From positions 1 through 64,000 of the forward strand of contig JAHFQV010000001.1 in assembly GCA_023259175.1 (NCBI GenBank): a stretch of 64,000 bases of DNA, given 5' to 3'. The notes beneath the pieces are model-generated. The model was given only the letters and a program-made list of their open reading frames with translations. It had not been told where the DNA came from and searched no databases. Every line of letters begins with the position of its first letter. Positions within the stretch are counted from its first letter, which is position 1. This stretch comes from Oxalobacteraceae bacterium (lineage in GTDB: Bacteria > Pseudomonadota > Gammaproteobacteria > Burkholderiales > Burkholderiaceae_D). A program made the position numbers and the translations under genes. Of this stretch, positions 9,022 through 20,719 are shown in pieces.

Positions 9022-11100
9022 TTAGACGCGCAGGAATTCCTCACGTTGTCCCATCCAGCGTTGCAGATGAAGTTCGACCGTGGCAAGGTCATTGGCGAGT
9101 AATTCTAAGGCGAGATTGCGGGCTTTTTCCACCAGATGCGTGTCGCGTTCTAGGTCTGCAAAACGGAGTAAGGCTTCGCCCGATTGACGTGCGCCTAAAA
9201 ATTCGCCGGGGCCGCGTAGTTGTAAATCTTTACGTGCAATTTCAAAGCCATCGGTGCTTTCGCGCATCGTCAGTAGCCGTTGTTTGGCGGTGCCGCCGAG
9301 TGGACCTTGGTAGAGCAAAAGGCAGACGCTTGCTTGTGAGCCGCGACCGACGCGGCCACGGAGTTGATGTAATTGTGAGAGTCCGAATCGTTCTGCGTGT
9401 TCGATTACCATCAGGCTGGCATTGGGGACATCGACTCCGACTTCAATCACCGTCGTTGCAACCAAGACTTGAAGTTCATTGCGAATAAAAGCCTCCATGA
9501 TGATTTGCTTTTCGGCCGACTTTAAACGCCCGTGGACCAAGCCGATACGACAATCCGGCAGTGCCTCACTGAGCATCGCGTAGGTGTCAGTGGCGGTTTG
9601 TAATTGCAAGGCTTCGGACTCTTCGATTAAAGGGCAGACCCAATACACTTGCTTACCTTCCCGAGCAGCGGCGTGTACCCGTGCGATCACTTCATCCCGG
9701 CGATTTTGGTCAATGACGCGGGTCGCAATTGGGGTGCGCCCCGGTGGTAATTCGTCGATGACCGAGACTTCTAAATCGGCGTAATAAGTCATGGCGAGGG
9801 TGCGCGGAATTGGTGTGGCGGACATCATGAGTTGATGTGGGATTTTTCCAGTTTCGGCTTTATTGCGCAGACTTAAACGTTGCGCCACACCGAAACGATG
9901 TTGTTCGTCCACGATGACTAAGCCGAGTTTGGCAAACTGCACACTGTCTTGAATGAGGGCATGCGTGCCGATCACCAATTGCGCTTCGCCATTAGCGATT
10001 AAAGTGTTCGCGGCTTCTTTTTCTTTTTTCTTTAGGCTACCGGTCAACCAAGTGATTTTGACACCGAGCGGCGCTAAGCATTGCGCGATTTTGCGGAAAT
10101 GTTGTTCGGCTAAAATTTCAGTCGGTGCCATCAAAGCGGCTTGATATCCGTTGTCGATGGCTTGCGCCGCGGCTAACGCCGCAACGATGGTTTTGCCGCT
10201 GCCGACATCGCCTTGTAACAGGCGCTGCATGGGAAATACTTGTTTGAGGTCGGATCGAATTTCGGCCAACACCCGTTCTTGTGCGCGGGTGAGTTGAAAC
10301 GGCAGATTCAACAAAAATGCATTGCAAAGTTCGCCGACCACTGGAAGTGCGGTCGCCCCCTTTGCGCGACGCGATGCCTGGGCGCGTTTGAGTGAGAGTT
10401 GCTGCGCCAGAAGCTCGTCGAATTTCATTCTTTCCCAAGCCGGATGGCTGTGTTCTAACAGACTGAACTGCTCAATATCAGGCGGGGGATTGTGTAAAAG
10501 TTTGACGGACTCCGCGAAATCTTTTAGGCCTAATTGCGTCACAAGCTCAGGCGATAAACTATCAAACCACTTTACTCTAGCCAATGCGCTGCTAATGGCT
10601 TTGCGCAGCATCGCTTGCGAAACGCCTTCGCCGGCGTGATAAACGGGGGTGAGTGAAGTTGGTAAAGGTGCGCCCAGATTGACGATTTTGTAGCTGGGAT
10701 GGACCATCTCCGCGCCGAAAAAACCATGCCGTAATTCACCGCGGGCGCGTACTCGCATGCCGACCGCCATTTGCGTCACCTGACTGCCATAAAAATTGAG
10801 AAAGCGAAGCACGACTTGGCCGGTATCGTCAGAGAGCGTCACGACGAGTTGTCGTCGTGGGCGGTATTGAACCTCGCATTGACTCACTTCACCTTCGATT
10901 TGTAGTAGGCTGCCGCCGCGCATACTTGCCGCCCGCATCGTCATCATTTCCGTTTCGTCCTCATAGCGCATGGGCAAATGCAAAACAAAATCCATATCCG
11001 TGCGCAAGCCCAGTTTGGCAAATTTTTCTTCTAAGCGTAGCGGCTTACTTGCAGTAGGCGGTTTCCTTGGCTTGGCTAAGTTAGGAGTGGCTGTGGACAT
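9022..11100 (-). CDS. recG: ATP-dependent DNA helicase RecG
   Basis: RecG is a branch-specific superfamily 2 helicase that regresses stalled forks and processes recombination intermediates. The 692 residues match the family. The N-terminal wedge/OB domain (about 30-190) binds the junction; the motor has Walker A GDVGSGKT, motif GTHALIQ, DEQHRFGVAQR in place of a DEAD box, MSATPIPRTLAM and the C-terminal QLRGRVGRG. The short TRG-type end (ARQSGEALLRFADL) is also visible. It diverges from queA across 149 bases. Confidence 0.97.
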   Translation of the reverse strand: MSTATPNLAKPRKPPTASKPLRLEEKFAKLGLRTDMDFVLHLPMRYEDETEMMTMRAASMRGGSLLQIEGEVSQCEVQYRPRRQLVVTLSDDTGQVVLRFLNFYGSQVTQMAVGMRVRARGELRHGFFGAEMVHPSYKIVNLGAPLPTSLTPVYHAGEGVSQAMLRKAISSALARVKWFDSLSPELVTQLGLKDFAESVKLLHNPPPDIEQFSLLEHSHPAWERMKFDELLAQQLSLKRAQASRRAKGATALPVVGELCNAFLLNLPFQLTRAQERVLAEIRSDLKQVFPMQRLLQGDVGSGKTIVAALAAAQAIDNGYQAALMAPTEILAEQHFRKIAQCLAPLGVKITWLTGSLKKKEKEAANTLIANGEAQLVIGTHALIQDSVQFAKLGLVIVDEQHRFGVAQRLSLRNKAETGKIPHQLMMSATPIPRTLAMTYYADLEVSVIDELPPGRTPIATRVIDQNRRDEVIARVHAAAREGKQVYWVCPLIEESEALQLQTATDTYAMLSEALPDCRIGLVHGRLKSAEKQIIMEAFIRNELQVLVATTVIEVGVDVPNASLMVIEHAERFGLSQLHQLRGRVGRGSQASVCLLLYQGPLGGTAKQRLLTMRESTDGFEIARKDLQLRGPGEFLGARQSGEALLRFADLERDTHLVEKARNLALELLANDLATVELHLQRWMGQREEFLRV

Positions 11101-11249
11101 AGGTTAAAATGGCGGGTTGTAAATTGGCGTAGCGTGCGGCGACTAGTTGTGATTCTACTGGGTTTTTGTACAGCACCATGAATTTTGCTTTAAATTGTAG
11201 TTTATGTGCAAGCGATTTTACGTCTCCCCTAAATTGACTGTTTCTTAAA

Positions 11250-13440
<2,191 letters not shown>

Positions 13441-13488
13441 GTTCTCGGAGCGTCTAAACATAGCGGGATAAGGAAAGAGGAAATAAAA

Positions 13489-13977
13489 ATGTTGAATCGA
13501 TCGAAGTTTTCCATTTTTCTCGCCTTCTTTTTTGCGCTGAATCTCACTGCCTGCGCAATGCCGAAGCAAGCGCCTGGTTTGTCCCCGTTCACGACGGATG
13601 GATGCAGTAATTTTCCTGATCATGCTCTGATCGGTAAAGCCGATTGGCACAATTGCTGCGTGGTGCATGACCTCGCTTATTGGCGTGGCGGCACGGCAGA
13701 TGAAAGGCTGAAGGCCGACGAGGGACTCAAGGCCTGCGTCCACAAAGCCACCCAAAACGGGGTACTGGCCTCCCTGATGTACGAAGGCGTGCGCCTAGGC
13801 GGCGGCGCCTATTTCTACACCAGCTACCGTTGGGCGTATGGCTGGCCCTATGGGCGTGGTTACCAGGCCTTAACAAAGGAAGAAGACGAGCAAGCCAAAA
13901 CCCTTGCGTCGATTTTCTTGAAAGCGAATCCACAGCTACTTTGCGTGCTTGAAGGGACAGCTTGTAAAGCGCCCTGA
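13489..13977 (+). CDS. Phospholipase-A2-like lipoprotein
   Basis: A 162-residue protein with a lipobox (NLTAC, C22), so probably a lipid-anchored envelope protein. The core TDGCSNFPD followed by NCCVVHDLAYW (H60, D61, C56, C57) resembles the calcium-loop plus CCxxHDxxY active site of secreted phospholipases A2, and a further cysteine follows in KACVH. Phospholipid hydrolysis is an inference from this motif only. The ribosome-binding site AGAGG is eight bases before the ATG. It stands 48 bases after tgt and could be cotranscribed, but it is not part of the conserved queA-tgt-sec block. Confidence 0.72.
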   Translation: MLNRSKFSIFLAFFFALNLTACAMPKQAPGLSPFTTDGCSNFPDHALIGKADWHNCCVVHDLAYWRGGTADERLKADEGLKACVHKATQNGVLASLMYEGVRLGGGAYFYTSYRWAYGWPYGRGYQALTKEEDEQAKTLASIFLKANPQLLCVLEGTACKAP

Positions 13978-14264
13978 GTTCCGCCCTGACTTCTTTAATG
14001 CGACAAAAAAATGCCACGTAGAAAGCACTTTTTAAAGAAAGTGTCGCAGAAAACGACACTACTTCATTCCATTTAATTTCTTATCGTAAAAGCCATGCTT
14101 TGATGATAACATCAGCATTTTAGGCTCCTTAGAATTCGCCTCGCCTTTCTTGGTTACGAATTTCGTTTGTGGAATGTGTGCTTGCGCACGCATTACCGCT
14201 ATGAAGTTCTAGCCAGTCGCTAAGCACGCAGGCGAATTCTATTTCCATTTCCTTGAGAACGATA
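13978..14264. other. Intergenic region with two inverted repeats
   Basis: No gene is visible. A short hairpin AGTGTCG/CGACACT lies at 14040-14060. An 11-base perfect inverted repeat, AGAATTCGCCT at 14131-14141 and AGGCGAATTCT at 14230-14240, encloses about 90 bases that contain a smaller TGTGC/GCGCA-type stem. The region separates the lipoprotein gene from the M48 protease gene and must contain the promoter of the latter if it is transcribed separately. Confidence 0.55.
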
Positions 14265-17200
14265 ATGACCACTTTACTGAGTGCTTCTCCCGAATTACTG
14301 TCTAGCTTGGCTAAGCCAAGTGTGAGTTATACCCGACGTGCCTGGGCCGCGATGGCCGGGCTGCTTCTTTTTCTGGGGGCATACTTATTTTTGGCGATTT
14401 GGTTTTTGCGAACCGCTTATCGTCTGAGTTTGGCCTCGAGTGGCGGTGTCGGAGTGATCGTCGGAATTTGCGCCGGACTTTTGGCGATCTTTATGCTGAA
14501 GGGATTTCTCTTTGTTAAACGGGGTGTCGCCGATCAGGTTTTGGAAATCACTCAAGCACAACAACCACGTCTTTTTGAGTTCTTGCATCAGTTGGCCGAT
14601 CGTGCCGGTGCGCCGCGACCGCACAAGGTTTTTCTGTCGGCACGCGTGAATGCCGCGGTATTTTATGATTTGTCGATTCTTAATTTTATTTTTCCGTCCA
14701 AGAAAAATTTGGAAATTGGTTTGGGCTTAGTCAATGTCTTAAATCGCGGCGAATTAGAAGCGGTTTTGGCACATGAATTCGGGCATTTTGCGCAGAAGGC
14801 GATGGCGGTTGGACGCTGGGTCTATATCGCACAACAAGTAGCGGAAAATTTAGTCGCGCGACGTGATAAATTCGATGCCTTTCTCGACGGTTGGTCGCGC
14901 ATCGATTTTCGTTTGGCGTGGATGGCATGGATTTTGTCTATCGTGATTTGGTCGATACGCTCGGTCGTTGATACTGCTTTTCGCGCAGTGATTTTGATAC
15001 AGCGCGCACTATCGCGTGAGATGGAAATGAATGCCGATTTAGTCGCAGTGTCATTGACCGGAAGTGATGCCCTCATTCACGCTTTGCATCGTTTGCAGGC
15101 GGCGGACGATTCTTGGGGACGGGCGATTTCATTTGCTTTCGAAGAGAAATCTCGTGAAAAAGTCGTCGATGACGTCTTTGTTTTGCAGACCGCATTTCTC
15201 AAGAAAATGGCGACCTTGCTCAATGACGAAACCTATAGTGAGGTGCCCAACTTACCACTCGTGGGCGTTGAAAAGCACCGCATTTTTCGGGCGGAATTGG
15301 CGCAACCACCGCAGATGTGGTTGACCCATCCTATGAATCATGAAAGGGAAGCGAACGCGAAGCGGCAGTATGTGAAAGCGAGTATTGATGAGTCTAGTGC
15401 TTGGGGCATTTTTGATGATGAACTAGGACTACGTCGTCAAGTGACTGAGTTGATCTTGGACGCGGGCAAACTGGAAAAGGTGAGTGCAGAAATTTGTTTG
15501 ACTTCCTTGGAAAAACAGTTCGATCGCGAGTATTTGAAAAGTCAGTATCGGGGCGTTTATTTCCATCGTTCCTGCGTTCGTGATGTCGCGCACTACGCCG
15601 ATCTTTACGAAAAAATAGAGCACGTTAATCCCTATGATCTCGATAGTTTGTATCCAGACTCCTTGAGTCAAGAAATTCTTTTGTTAACGCAGTTGGAAAA
15701 AGAAATCGGTCAATTGCGTGCCATCAAAAATGGTCACTTGCAGGCGCAAGGTAAGCAACTCAATTTTAGGGGGCGTGAGCTGAAACGAAATGAGTTAAGC
15801 CAAGTCATCGAAGAGGTCGAACAAGAACTCAAGGGCTTAGAGCAGCGCTTGCACTTGCACGATAAGCGCTGCCGTAGCCTGCATCTGAGCGCGGCAAAAA
15901 AGATGGGCAATGCCTGGCCGGAATATTTGCGGGGTTTGCTCAATTTAATCCATTACGCTGAACATACCGCTGCCAATTTGCGCGACGCGAAAGCGCTGTT
16001 GCAAAACCGGATAGCAGTCGCAACGGCGACCCGTAAGGTCAGTGAATCAGGCATCTCAGAAATAATACAAAGCGCGAACGACTTGCAACATTTATTGGCA
16101 GTCATGTATCTCGATGCGGATCAGGTGGTCCTGGATAATATCGTGCGTCAGCGACTCGAGGTCAGTGATTGGAAATCCATGCTAGGGGAATTTAAATTGG
16201 GTGTTGCCAGTCGCGACAATATCAATGAGTGGGTGAAAGTAATTGATGGCTGGGTTGACGCGGCGGTGTCGGCCTGTGGCGCGCTGCGAGTGCAAGCCTT
16301 GGAGCAGCTACTAATTTCTGAATCGGTGATCGCGAAACATGTGCGTGCAGGCACGGAGATTATTCCAGCACCTGCGCCCTCTGTTTCACCACGCTCTTAT
16401 GCTACGCTTTTGAACGGACAGGAAAGAAAACGCCAGACCCACTTAAATTGGTGGGCGCGCTTTCAAAATGCCGACGGCCCTTTCGCACTTTTTGCGCGCC
16501 TCCTGGTTGCCGGTGGAGTCGTGGTTGGGGTCTTGGGTTTCGGGATGCAAGTCGGTAGTACCACCATTACTATTTACAATGGTTTGGCGCGCGCCGTCGA
16601 TGTCAAAATAGGGCAGCAAAGTCTTCATGTCGAGCCTTTGTCTCATCGTGAAATGAGTATTTTGGAAGACAAGCCTGTTTTGCTCACAACCCGCACCAGT
16701 GATGGCCAATTGGTTGAGCAATTCGACGTTGATGTGCAGCTGGCGTTCGGCCATTTTGTCTATAACGTTGCGAGCGCATCGCCGATGGTGGAATGGACGA
16801 ATGTTTATGGTAATGGCAGTCCGCGCCCGGAACGCCAATTAGGAATTCCACGCTGGTTTGATACCCACGCGGATCACATTTTCACCGATCCACCGAAAAC
16901 GGTTTCCTCAAAAACAGGGGGCGCGGTGCGTGATGTGCTTACCGGGTTTGCAAATTATTCGCCGGCCCAGCAAATGGCGGTCATCAAGGATGATAACGCC
17001 CGCAAGACCTTGATCTTGGCGCATGCGCGCTGGGATGAAACAGGGCGCTCGTCAACCCTAGAGTGGATGGCCGCCGCTCGAACGGATGAAAAAATGTTGG
17101 CGATTTTAGCGCTGCGATCGAAAGAAACGCCTAGCGATATCGTGGTCGGTCGAAATATGCAAGATGTTTTGAAAGGCAAGGAAAAGCTGGCCTATTGTGA

Positions 17201-18050
17201 AGGATTGCAGAAATTGGCAGCGGCGCAGAGCGAAGACGGAAATTTGCATTACCTCGCCATTCGCTGTGGCAATTACGATACCGCGCAAAGACAAGCGATG
17301 CTTGATGCCCATGCGAAATGGCCTGCAAACGCTTGGCTCAATTATGCCGCCGGATATGCTTACGCAGAGAATATGCGTTACCCAGAGGCGATGGCCTCAT
17401 TTGAGCGGGCGCGCACCGAATTGCCGCAAATGAGTGTCGTGATCGCGCTGGAAAAATTGCGCTTGGCGCGTTTAATGCAAATCGCCGACACGGCGACCCT
17501 TACTCAAATCCTTAAAGGTGATGAGCGCCTACAGGGGATTCTCTCTATGGAGTCTCACGAAACACTGGAGGAACCCTATCTCCGCGCATTTCAAGCGCTC
17601 AATCAAGGGAAGCTTAAAGAAGCATTGGAGATAGTTAAAGATGATGCGGCGACTACTGCGCGCATTTTACGTTACGCTGCGGTGTCGGTCGGAGCGAGTG
17701 AAGACTTGCGTACCCGGGCTTTGGCATTGCCTAAGGAAGCCGGGATCGATAGCGATAGCGTTTGGTCCGCCGTTGCGCTGGCTTTGCAGACACATCAAGA
17801 TTACGACGCTTATTTAAATTCACAATCCGACCTTCCGCCCGCCTATATCGACACTTGCCGGACGTTTATTGACAAACTTTCGCGGCGGGATGTGGTCGCG
17901 GCGGAAGCGAGCTTGCTGGGTTTGCCACCCGAATATCGCGCTAAATTCTTGAGTATTGGTATCGTGGTCTTGGGAACAAAAAGCCCGAGCGCTTGGCGTG
18001 AACAGGTGAAGCGAGGTTTGTTTGCCAACGAAAGACCCTACCTAGGTTAG
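14265..18050 (+). CDS. Large membrane M48-family zinc metalloprotease with C-terminal repeat region
   Basis: A 1261-residue integral membrane protein, far longer than the usual M48 length of about 300. Two hydrophobic segments (about 27-50 and 60-80) precede an Ste24/HtpX-type catalytic domain with HEFGH at 170-174 and the third zinc ligand in EMNAD (E254). A further long hydrophobic stretch follows near 215-245. Residues about 490-560 are charged coiled coil, a transmembrane helix lies near 742-765, and residues about 900-1260 contain TPR-like helical pairs (WLNYAAGYAYAENMRYPEAMASFERA). The ATG at 14265 is preferred over an in-frame TTG at 14253. It stands alone between the lipoprotein gene and yajC. 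Role in envelope protein quality control is inference. Confidence 0.87.
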   Translation: MTTLLSASPELLSSLAKPSVSYTRRAWAAMAGLLLFLGAYLFLAIWFLRTAYRLSLASSGGVGVIVGICAGLLAIFMLKGFLFVKRGVADQVLEITQAQQPRLFEFLHQLADRAGAPRPHKVFLSARVNAAVFYDLSILNFIFPSKKNLEIGLGLVNVLNRGELEAVLAHEFGHFAQKAMAVGRWVYIAQQVAENLVARRDKFDAFLDGWSRIDFRLAWMAWILSIVIWSIRSVVDTAFRAVILIQRALSREMEMNADLVAVSLTGSDALIHALHRLQAADDSWGRAISFAFEEKSREKVVDDVFVLQTAFLKKMATLLNDETYSEVPNLPLVGVEKHRIFRAELAQPPQMWLTHPMNHEREANAKRQYVKASIDESSAWGIFDDELGLRRQVTELILDAGKLEKVSAEICLTSLEKQFDREYLKSQYRGVYFHRSCVRDVAHYADLYEKIEHVNPYDLDSLYPDSLSQEILLLTQLEKEIGQLRAIKNGHLQAQGKQLNFRGRELKRNELSQVIEEVEQELKGLEQRLHLHDKRCRSLHLSAAKKMGNAWPEYLRGLLNLIHYAEHTAANLRDAKALLQNRIAVATATRKVSESGISEIIQSANDLQHLLAVMYLDADQVVLDNIVRQRLEVSDWKSMLGEFKLGVASRDNINEWVKVIDGWVDAAVSACGALRVQALEQLLISESVIAKHVRAGTEIIPAPAPSVSPRSYATLLNGQERKRQTHLNWWARFQNADGPFALFARLLVAGGVVVGVLGFGMQVGSTTITIYNGLARAVDVKIGQQSLHVEPLSHREMSILEDKPVLLTTRTSDGQLVEQFDVDVQLAFGHFVYNVASASPMVEWTNVYGNGSPRPERQLGIPRWFDTHADHIFTDPPKTVSSKTGGAVRDVLTGFANYSPAQQMAVIKDDNARKTLILAHARWDETGRSSTLEWMAAARTDEKMLAILALRSKETPSDIVVGRNMQDVLKGKEKLAYCEGLQKLAAAQSEDGNLHYLAIRCGNYDTAQRQAMLDAHAKWPANAWLNYAAGYAYAENMRYPEAMASFERARTELPQMSVVIALEKLRLARLMQIADTATLTQILKGDERLQGILSMESHETLEEPYLRAFQALNQGKLKEALEIVKDDAATTARILRYAAVSVGASEDLRTRALALPKEAGIDSDSVWSAVALALQTHQDYDAYLNSQSDLPPAYIDTCRTFIDKLSRRDVVAAEASLLGLPPEYRAKFLSIGIVVLGTKSPSAWREQVKRGLFANERPYLG

Positions 18051-18375
18051 CCCTTTTGTCGCAAAAATGTTTGATTGTCACGCAGTTTTGGCTGAGTTGA
18101 CACGAACTGGGCTAGCGCTGGGAATTAAATTGTAAAAGCCCGCCTAGCTAGTGCTAGAATGTTGCGCTTCCGACAGGCGGGTTGTGGTAATCGTTTTGTA
18201 ATTTAATTTTGAGTGGCGTAGGAAGGATAGCGACGCTCTTTAAATAGCGTGATTTGCCCCAAGATGTCATCGATTGTCATCGATTGCCATCGACTAGAAA
18301 TGAGCGATGGATGGCGTGATTCACCTGCCTAGCCCTCATTTATTTATTAAAAAAATTATTTTCTGGAGTTTGATC
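18051..18375. other. Intergenic region upstream of yajC
   Basis: No gene is seen. A hairpin can form between CCCGCCT (about 18139-18145) and AGGCGGG (about 18175-18181). Closer to yajC lie three tandem 10-base units at 18265-18294, described separately. The region must carry the promoter of yajC-secD-secF, because the usual upstream partners queA and tgt are 4.6 kb away. TAGAAT near 18155 is a possible -10 box without a convincing -35. Confidence 0.5.
18265..18294 (+). repeat. Three tandem 10-bp repeats upstream of yajC
   Basis: TGTCATCGAT occurs at 18265-18274 and 18275-18284, followed by TGCCATCGAC at 18285-18294. The 10-base period places the units on one face of the helix, 82 bases before the yajC start. 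They may be binding sites or simple slippage products. Confidence 0.85.
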
Positions 18376-18702
18376 GTGTTTATTTCCTATGCTTATGCGC
18401 AAGGCGCTGCCGCCGCTTCTGGACCACAAAGTTTGTTGAGCCTGTGGCCATTTCTGTTGATGTTTGCCGTCATGTATTTTGTCATGTTGCGGCCACAGAT
18501 GAAGCGTCAAAAAGAACAAAGAACCATGCTCGAAGCATTGGCTAAGAACGATGAAGTTATCACTTCCGGTGGTGTGGTCGGTAAGGTTGTAAAAGTGACT
18601 GAAGCCTTCGTTACGATAGAAATTAGTGAGGGTGTGAAAATGCACGTTCAAAAAGCCTCAGTGACTACGATTATTCCGACCGGCACTTTGAAGACACTCT
18701 AA
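18376..18702 (+). CDS. yajC: Sec translocon accessory subunit YajC
   Basis: YajC is a small single-span inner-membrane protein that associates with SecDF. The conserved body is ASGPQSLLSLWPFLLMFAVMYFVMLRPQMKRQKE, i.e. one membrane helix then RPQ, followed by the basic cytoplasmic domain with GDEVITSGG-like NDEVITSGGVVGKV. The start is taken as GTG 18376, which has TGGAG seven bases upstream and gives the family N-terminus FISYAYAQG and 108 residues. An ATG at 18307 would add 23 residues including an unneeded second hydrophobic stretch. secD follows after 45 bases. Confidence 0.95.
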   Translation: MFISYAYAQGAAAASGPQSLLSLWPFLLMFAVMYFVMLRPQMKRQKEQRTMLEALAKNDEVITSGGVVGKVVKVTEAFVTIEISEGVKMHVQKASVTTIIPTGTLKTL

Positions 18703-18747
18703 GATTTGCCCAAATCGAACATTATTTACTTTTAAAATGAAGCTGCC

Positions 18748-20616
18748 ATGAATCGTTATCAAGCTTGGAAGTACGTCGTCATAGCCATCGCAATCCTGTT
18801 TGGTGTGATCTATACCATTCCCAATTTTTATGGGGAATCACCGGCGCTGCAAATTAACAGCACGAAAGCGACCGTGAAAGTCGATAGTGGGATGATTGCC
18901 AAGGTCGAGCAAGTGCTGAAAGAGGCGCAGGTCGCGACGAACGGTGTTAGTTACGAAAATAATGGTACGCAGGCTTCCATCCGTGCTCGTTTCCTCAGCA
19001 CCGATGAGCAGTTTAAGGCCAAAGAAGTTTTGGAACGTGGCTTAAATACCGACCCCACGGATCCGATTTATAACGTCTCCTTTAATCTTTTGCCCAATAC
19101 CCCTAAGTGGTTAATGAATTTGCGCGCCTTGCCTATGTATTTGGGTTTGGACTTGCGCGGCGGCGTGCATTTTTTGATGAAAGTCGATACCTCGGCTTTA
19201 TTGAAAAATCGCTTGACGACTTTGCAGTCCAGTATTCGCTCTACCTTAAAGGACAAGGGAGCGCGTGATGTGGGGATTTCTAGAGTGGGCGATAGTCTTA
19301 AAGTGCGATTCTCGGATGCGGCAACCCGCAGCAAAGCATTGGAAATTTTACTCCCAGCGATGCGGGATATACAATTTGGGGAGGTCCCCGCAGCGGCCGA
19401 TGCCAGCGAATTTTTCTTGCAAGCGACGATCAAACCGGAAGCGCTTAAAGAGTTGATGAGCGAAGGCGTGAAGCAAAATATTTCCGCCTTATCGAAGCGC
19501 GTCAATGAAATTGGTGTGGCTGAGCCGGTGATTCAACAACAAGGCGCGGATCGTATTGTGGTGCAATTGCCGGGCGTACAGGATGTGAATCGCGCGGAAA
19601 TAATTATCGGTCGTACCGCACGTCTAGAAGTACGTTTGGTTGATCAAAGTATTGTCGGTCCGGTCAACGAAAATACACCGGTTCCTATGGGCTCAGAACT
19701 CTTTAAAGTAGGTCGTGACGCGCCGATTATTTTGTATAAGGATATTGTGGTCTCGGGTGATGCGGTTACCGGTGCAGTGGGACGCCTTGATGAAAATCAG
19801 CAGCCTGCGGTGTATATCGATCTTAATAGCGACGGTGGGCGACGTATGGGTGAAACCACCCGTCAAAACGTGGGTAAGCGCATGGCCTTTGTTTTATTTG
19901 AAAAAGAAAAAGGCGAGGTCTTGCAAGCGGCGACGATACAAAGCGTATTTGGCAGCAGTTTTAAAACGACGGGAATGGGCTCGGTGGGAGAAGCCAGTGA
20001 GTTAGCCTTACTCTTGCGCTCAGGTGCTTTGGCTGCGCCGATGGAAATCATCGAAAAACGCACCATAGGCCCGCAATTGGGGGAAGAAAACATCGCTAAG
20101 GGTAAGCATTCAACGATGTATGGTTTTGCTGCGATTGCGGTTTTTATGATCGCCTATTATTTGATGTTTGGCGTGTTTAGTGTGACGGCGTTAGCGATTA
20201 ATCTTTTACTCTTGGTCGGCACGCTCTCATGCCTGCAAGCGACCTTGACCTTGCCTGGGATGGCGGCGATTGCGCTGGCACTGGGGATGGCGATTGACTC
20301 CAATGTTTTGATTAATGAACGGATACGCGAAGAACTGCGCGCCGGTAACTCTGCGCAAGCGGCAATCATGATGGGTTTTGATCGTGCTTGGGCGACGATT
20401 TTGGATTCCAACGTAACGACCTTGATCGTCGGTTTGGCTTTGTTGGTCTTTGGTTCTGGTCCGATTCGTGCGTTCGCAATTGTCCATAGCTTGGGAATTT
20501 TGACTTCGATTTTCTCTTCTGTTTTCGTCTCGCGTGGCGTGGTGAACTTGTGGTACGGACGGAAAAAGAAACTGAGCGCAATTTCGATTGGTCAGATTTG
20601 GAAACCGACGACATAG
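18748..20616 (+). CDS. secD: Protein translocase subunit SecD
   Basis: SecD, with SecF, uses the proton gradient to pull exported proteins through the SecYEG channel on the periplasmic side. The 622 residues show the first membrane helix (KYVVIAIAILFGVIYTIPNFY), the signature LGLDLRGGVHFLMKVD, the large periplasmic domain (about 30-440) and five C-terminal helices with ALALGMAIDSNVLINERIREE, which carries the family's acidic and arginine residues. It sits between yajC and secF in the usual order. Confidence 0.97.
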   Translation: MNRYQAWKYVVIAIAILFGVIYTIPNFYGESPALQINSTKATVKVDSGMIAKVEQVLKEAQVATNGVSYENNGTQASIRARFLSTDEQFKAKEVLERGLNTDPTDPIYNVSFNLLPNTPKWLMNLRALPMYLGLDLRGGVHFLMKVDTSALLKNRLTTLQSSIRSTLKDKGARDVGISRVGDSLKVRFSDAATRSKALEILLPAMRDIQFGEVPAAADASEFFLQATIKPEALKELMSEGVKQNISALSKRVNEIGVAEPVIQQQGADRIVVQLPGVQDVNRAEIIIGRTARLEVRLVDQSIVGPVNENTPVPMGSELFKVGRDAPIILYKDIVVSGDAVTGAVGRLDENQQPAVYIDLNSDGGRRMGETTRQNVGKRMAFVLFEKEKGEVLQAATIQSVFGSSFKTTGMGSVGEASELALLLRSGALAAPMEIIEKRTIGPQLGEENIAKGKHSTMYGFAAIAVFMIAYYLMFGVFSVTALAINLLLLVGTLSCLQATLTLPGMAAIALALGMAIDSNVLINERIREELRAGNSAQAAIMMGFDRAWATILDSNVTTLIVGLALLVFGSGPIRAFAIVHSLGILTSIFSSVFVSRGVVNLWYGRKKKLSAISIGQIWKPTT

Positions 20617-20719
20617 TCGAATCACAAAATGCGTTTGGAATGTGGTTTCTAAGCGCAGGGTTTTAGGCATTATTTTGGCAAGGTTTTGCCATCAATAAGG
20701 AAATACATAGGGCTTTATC

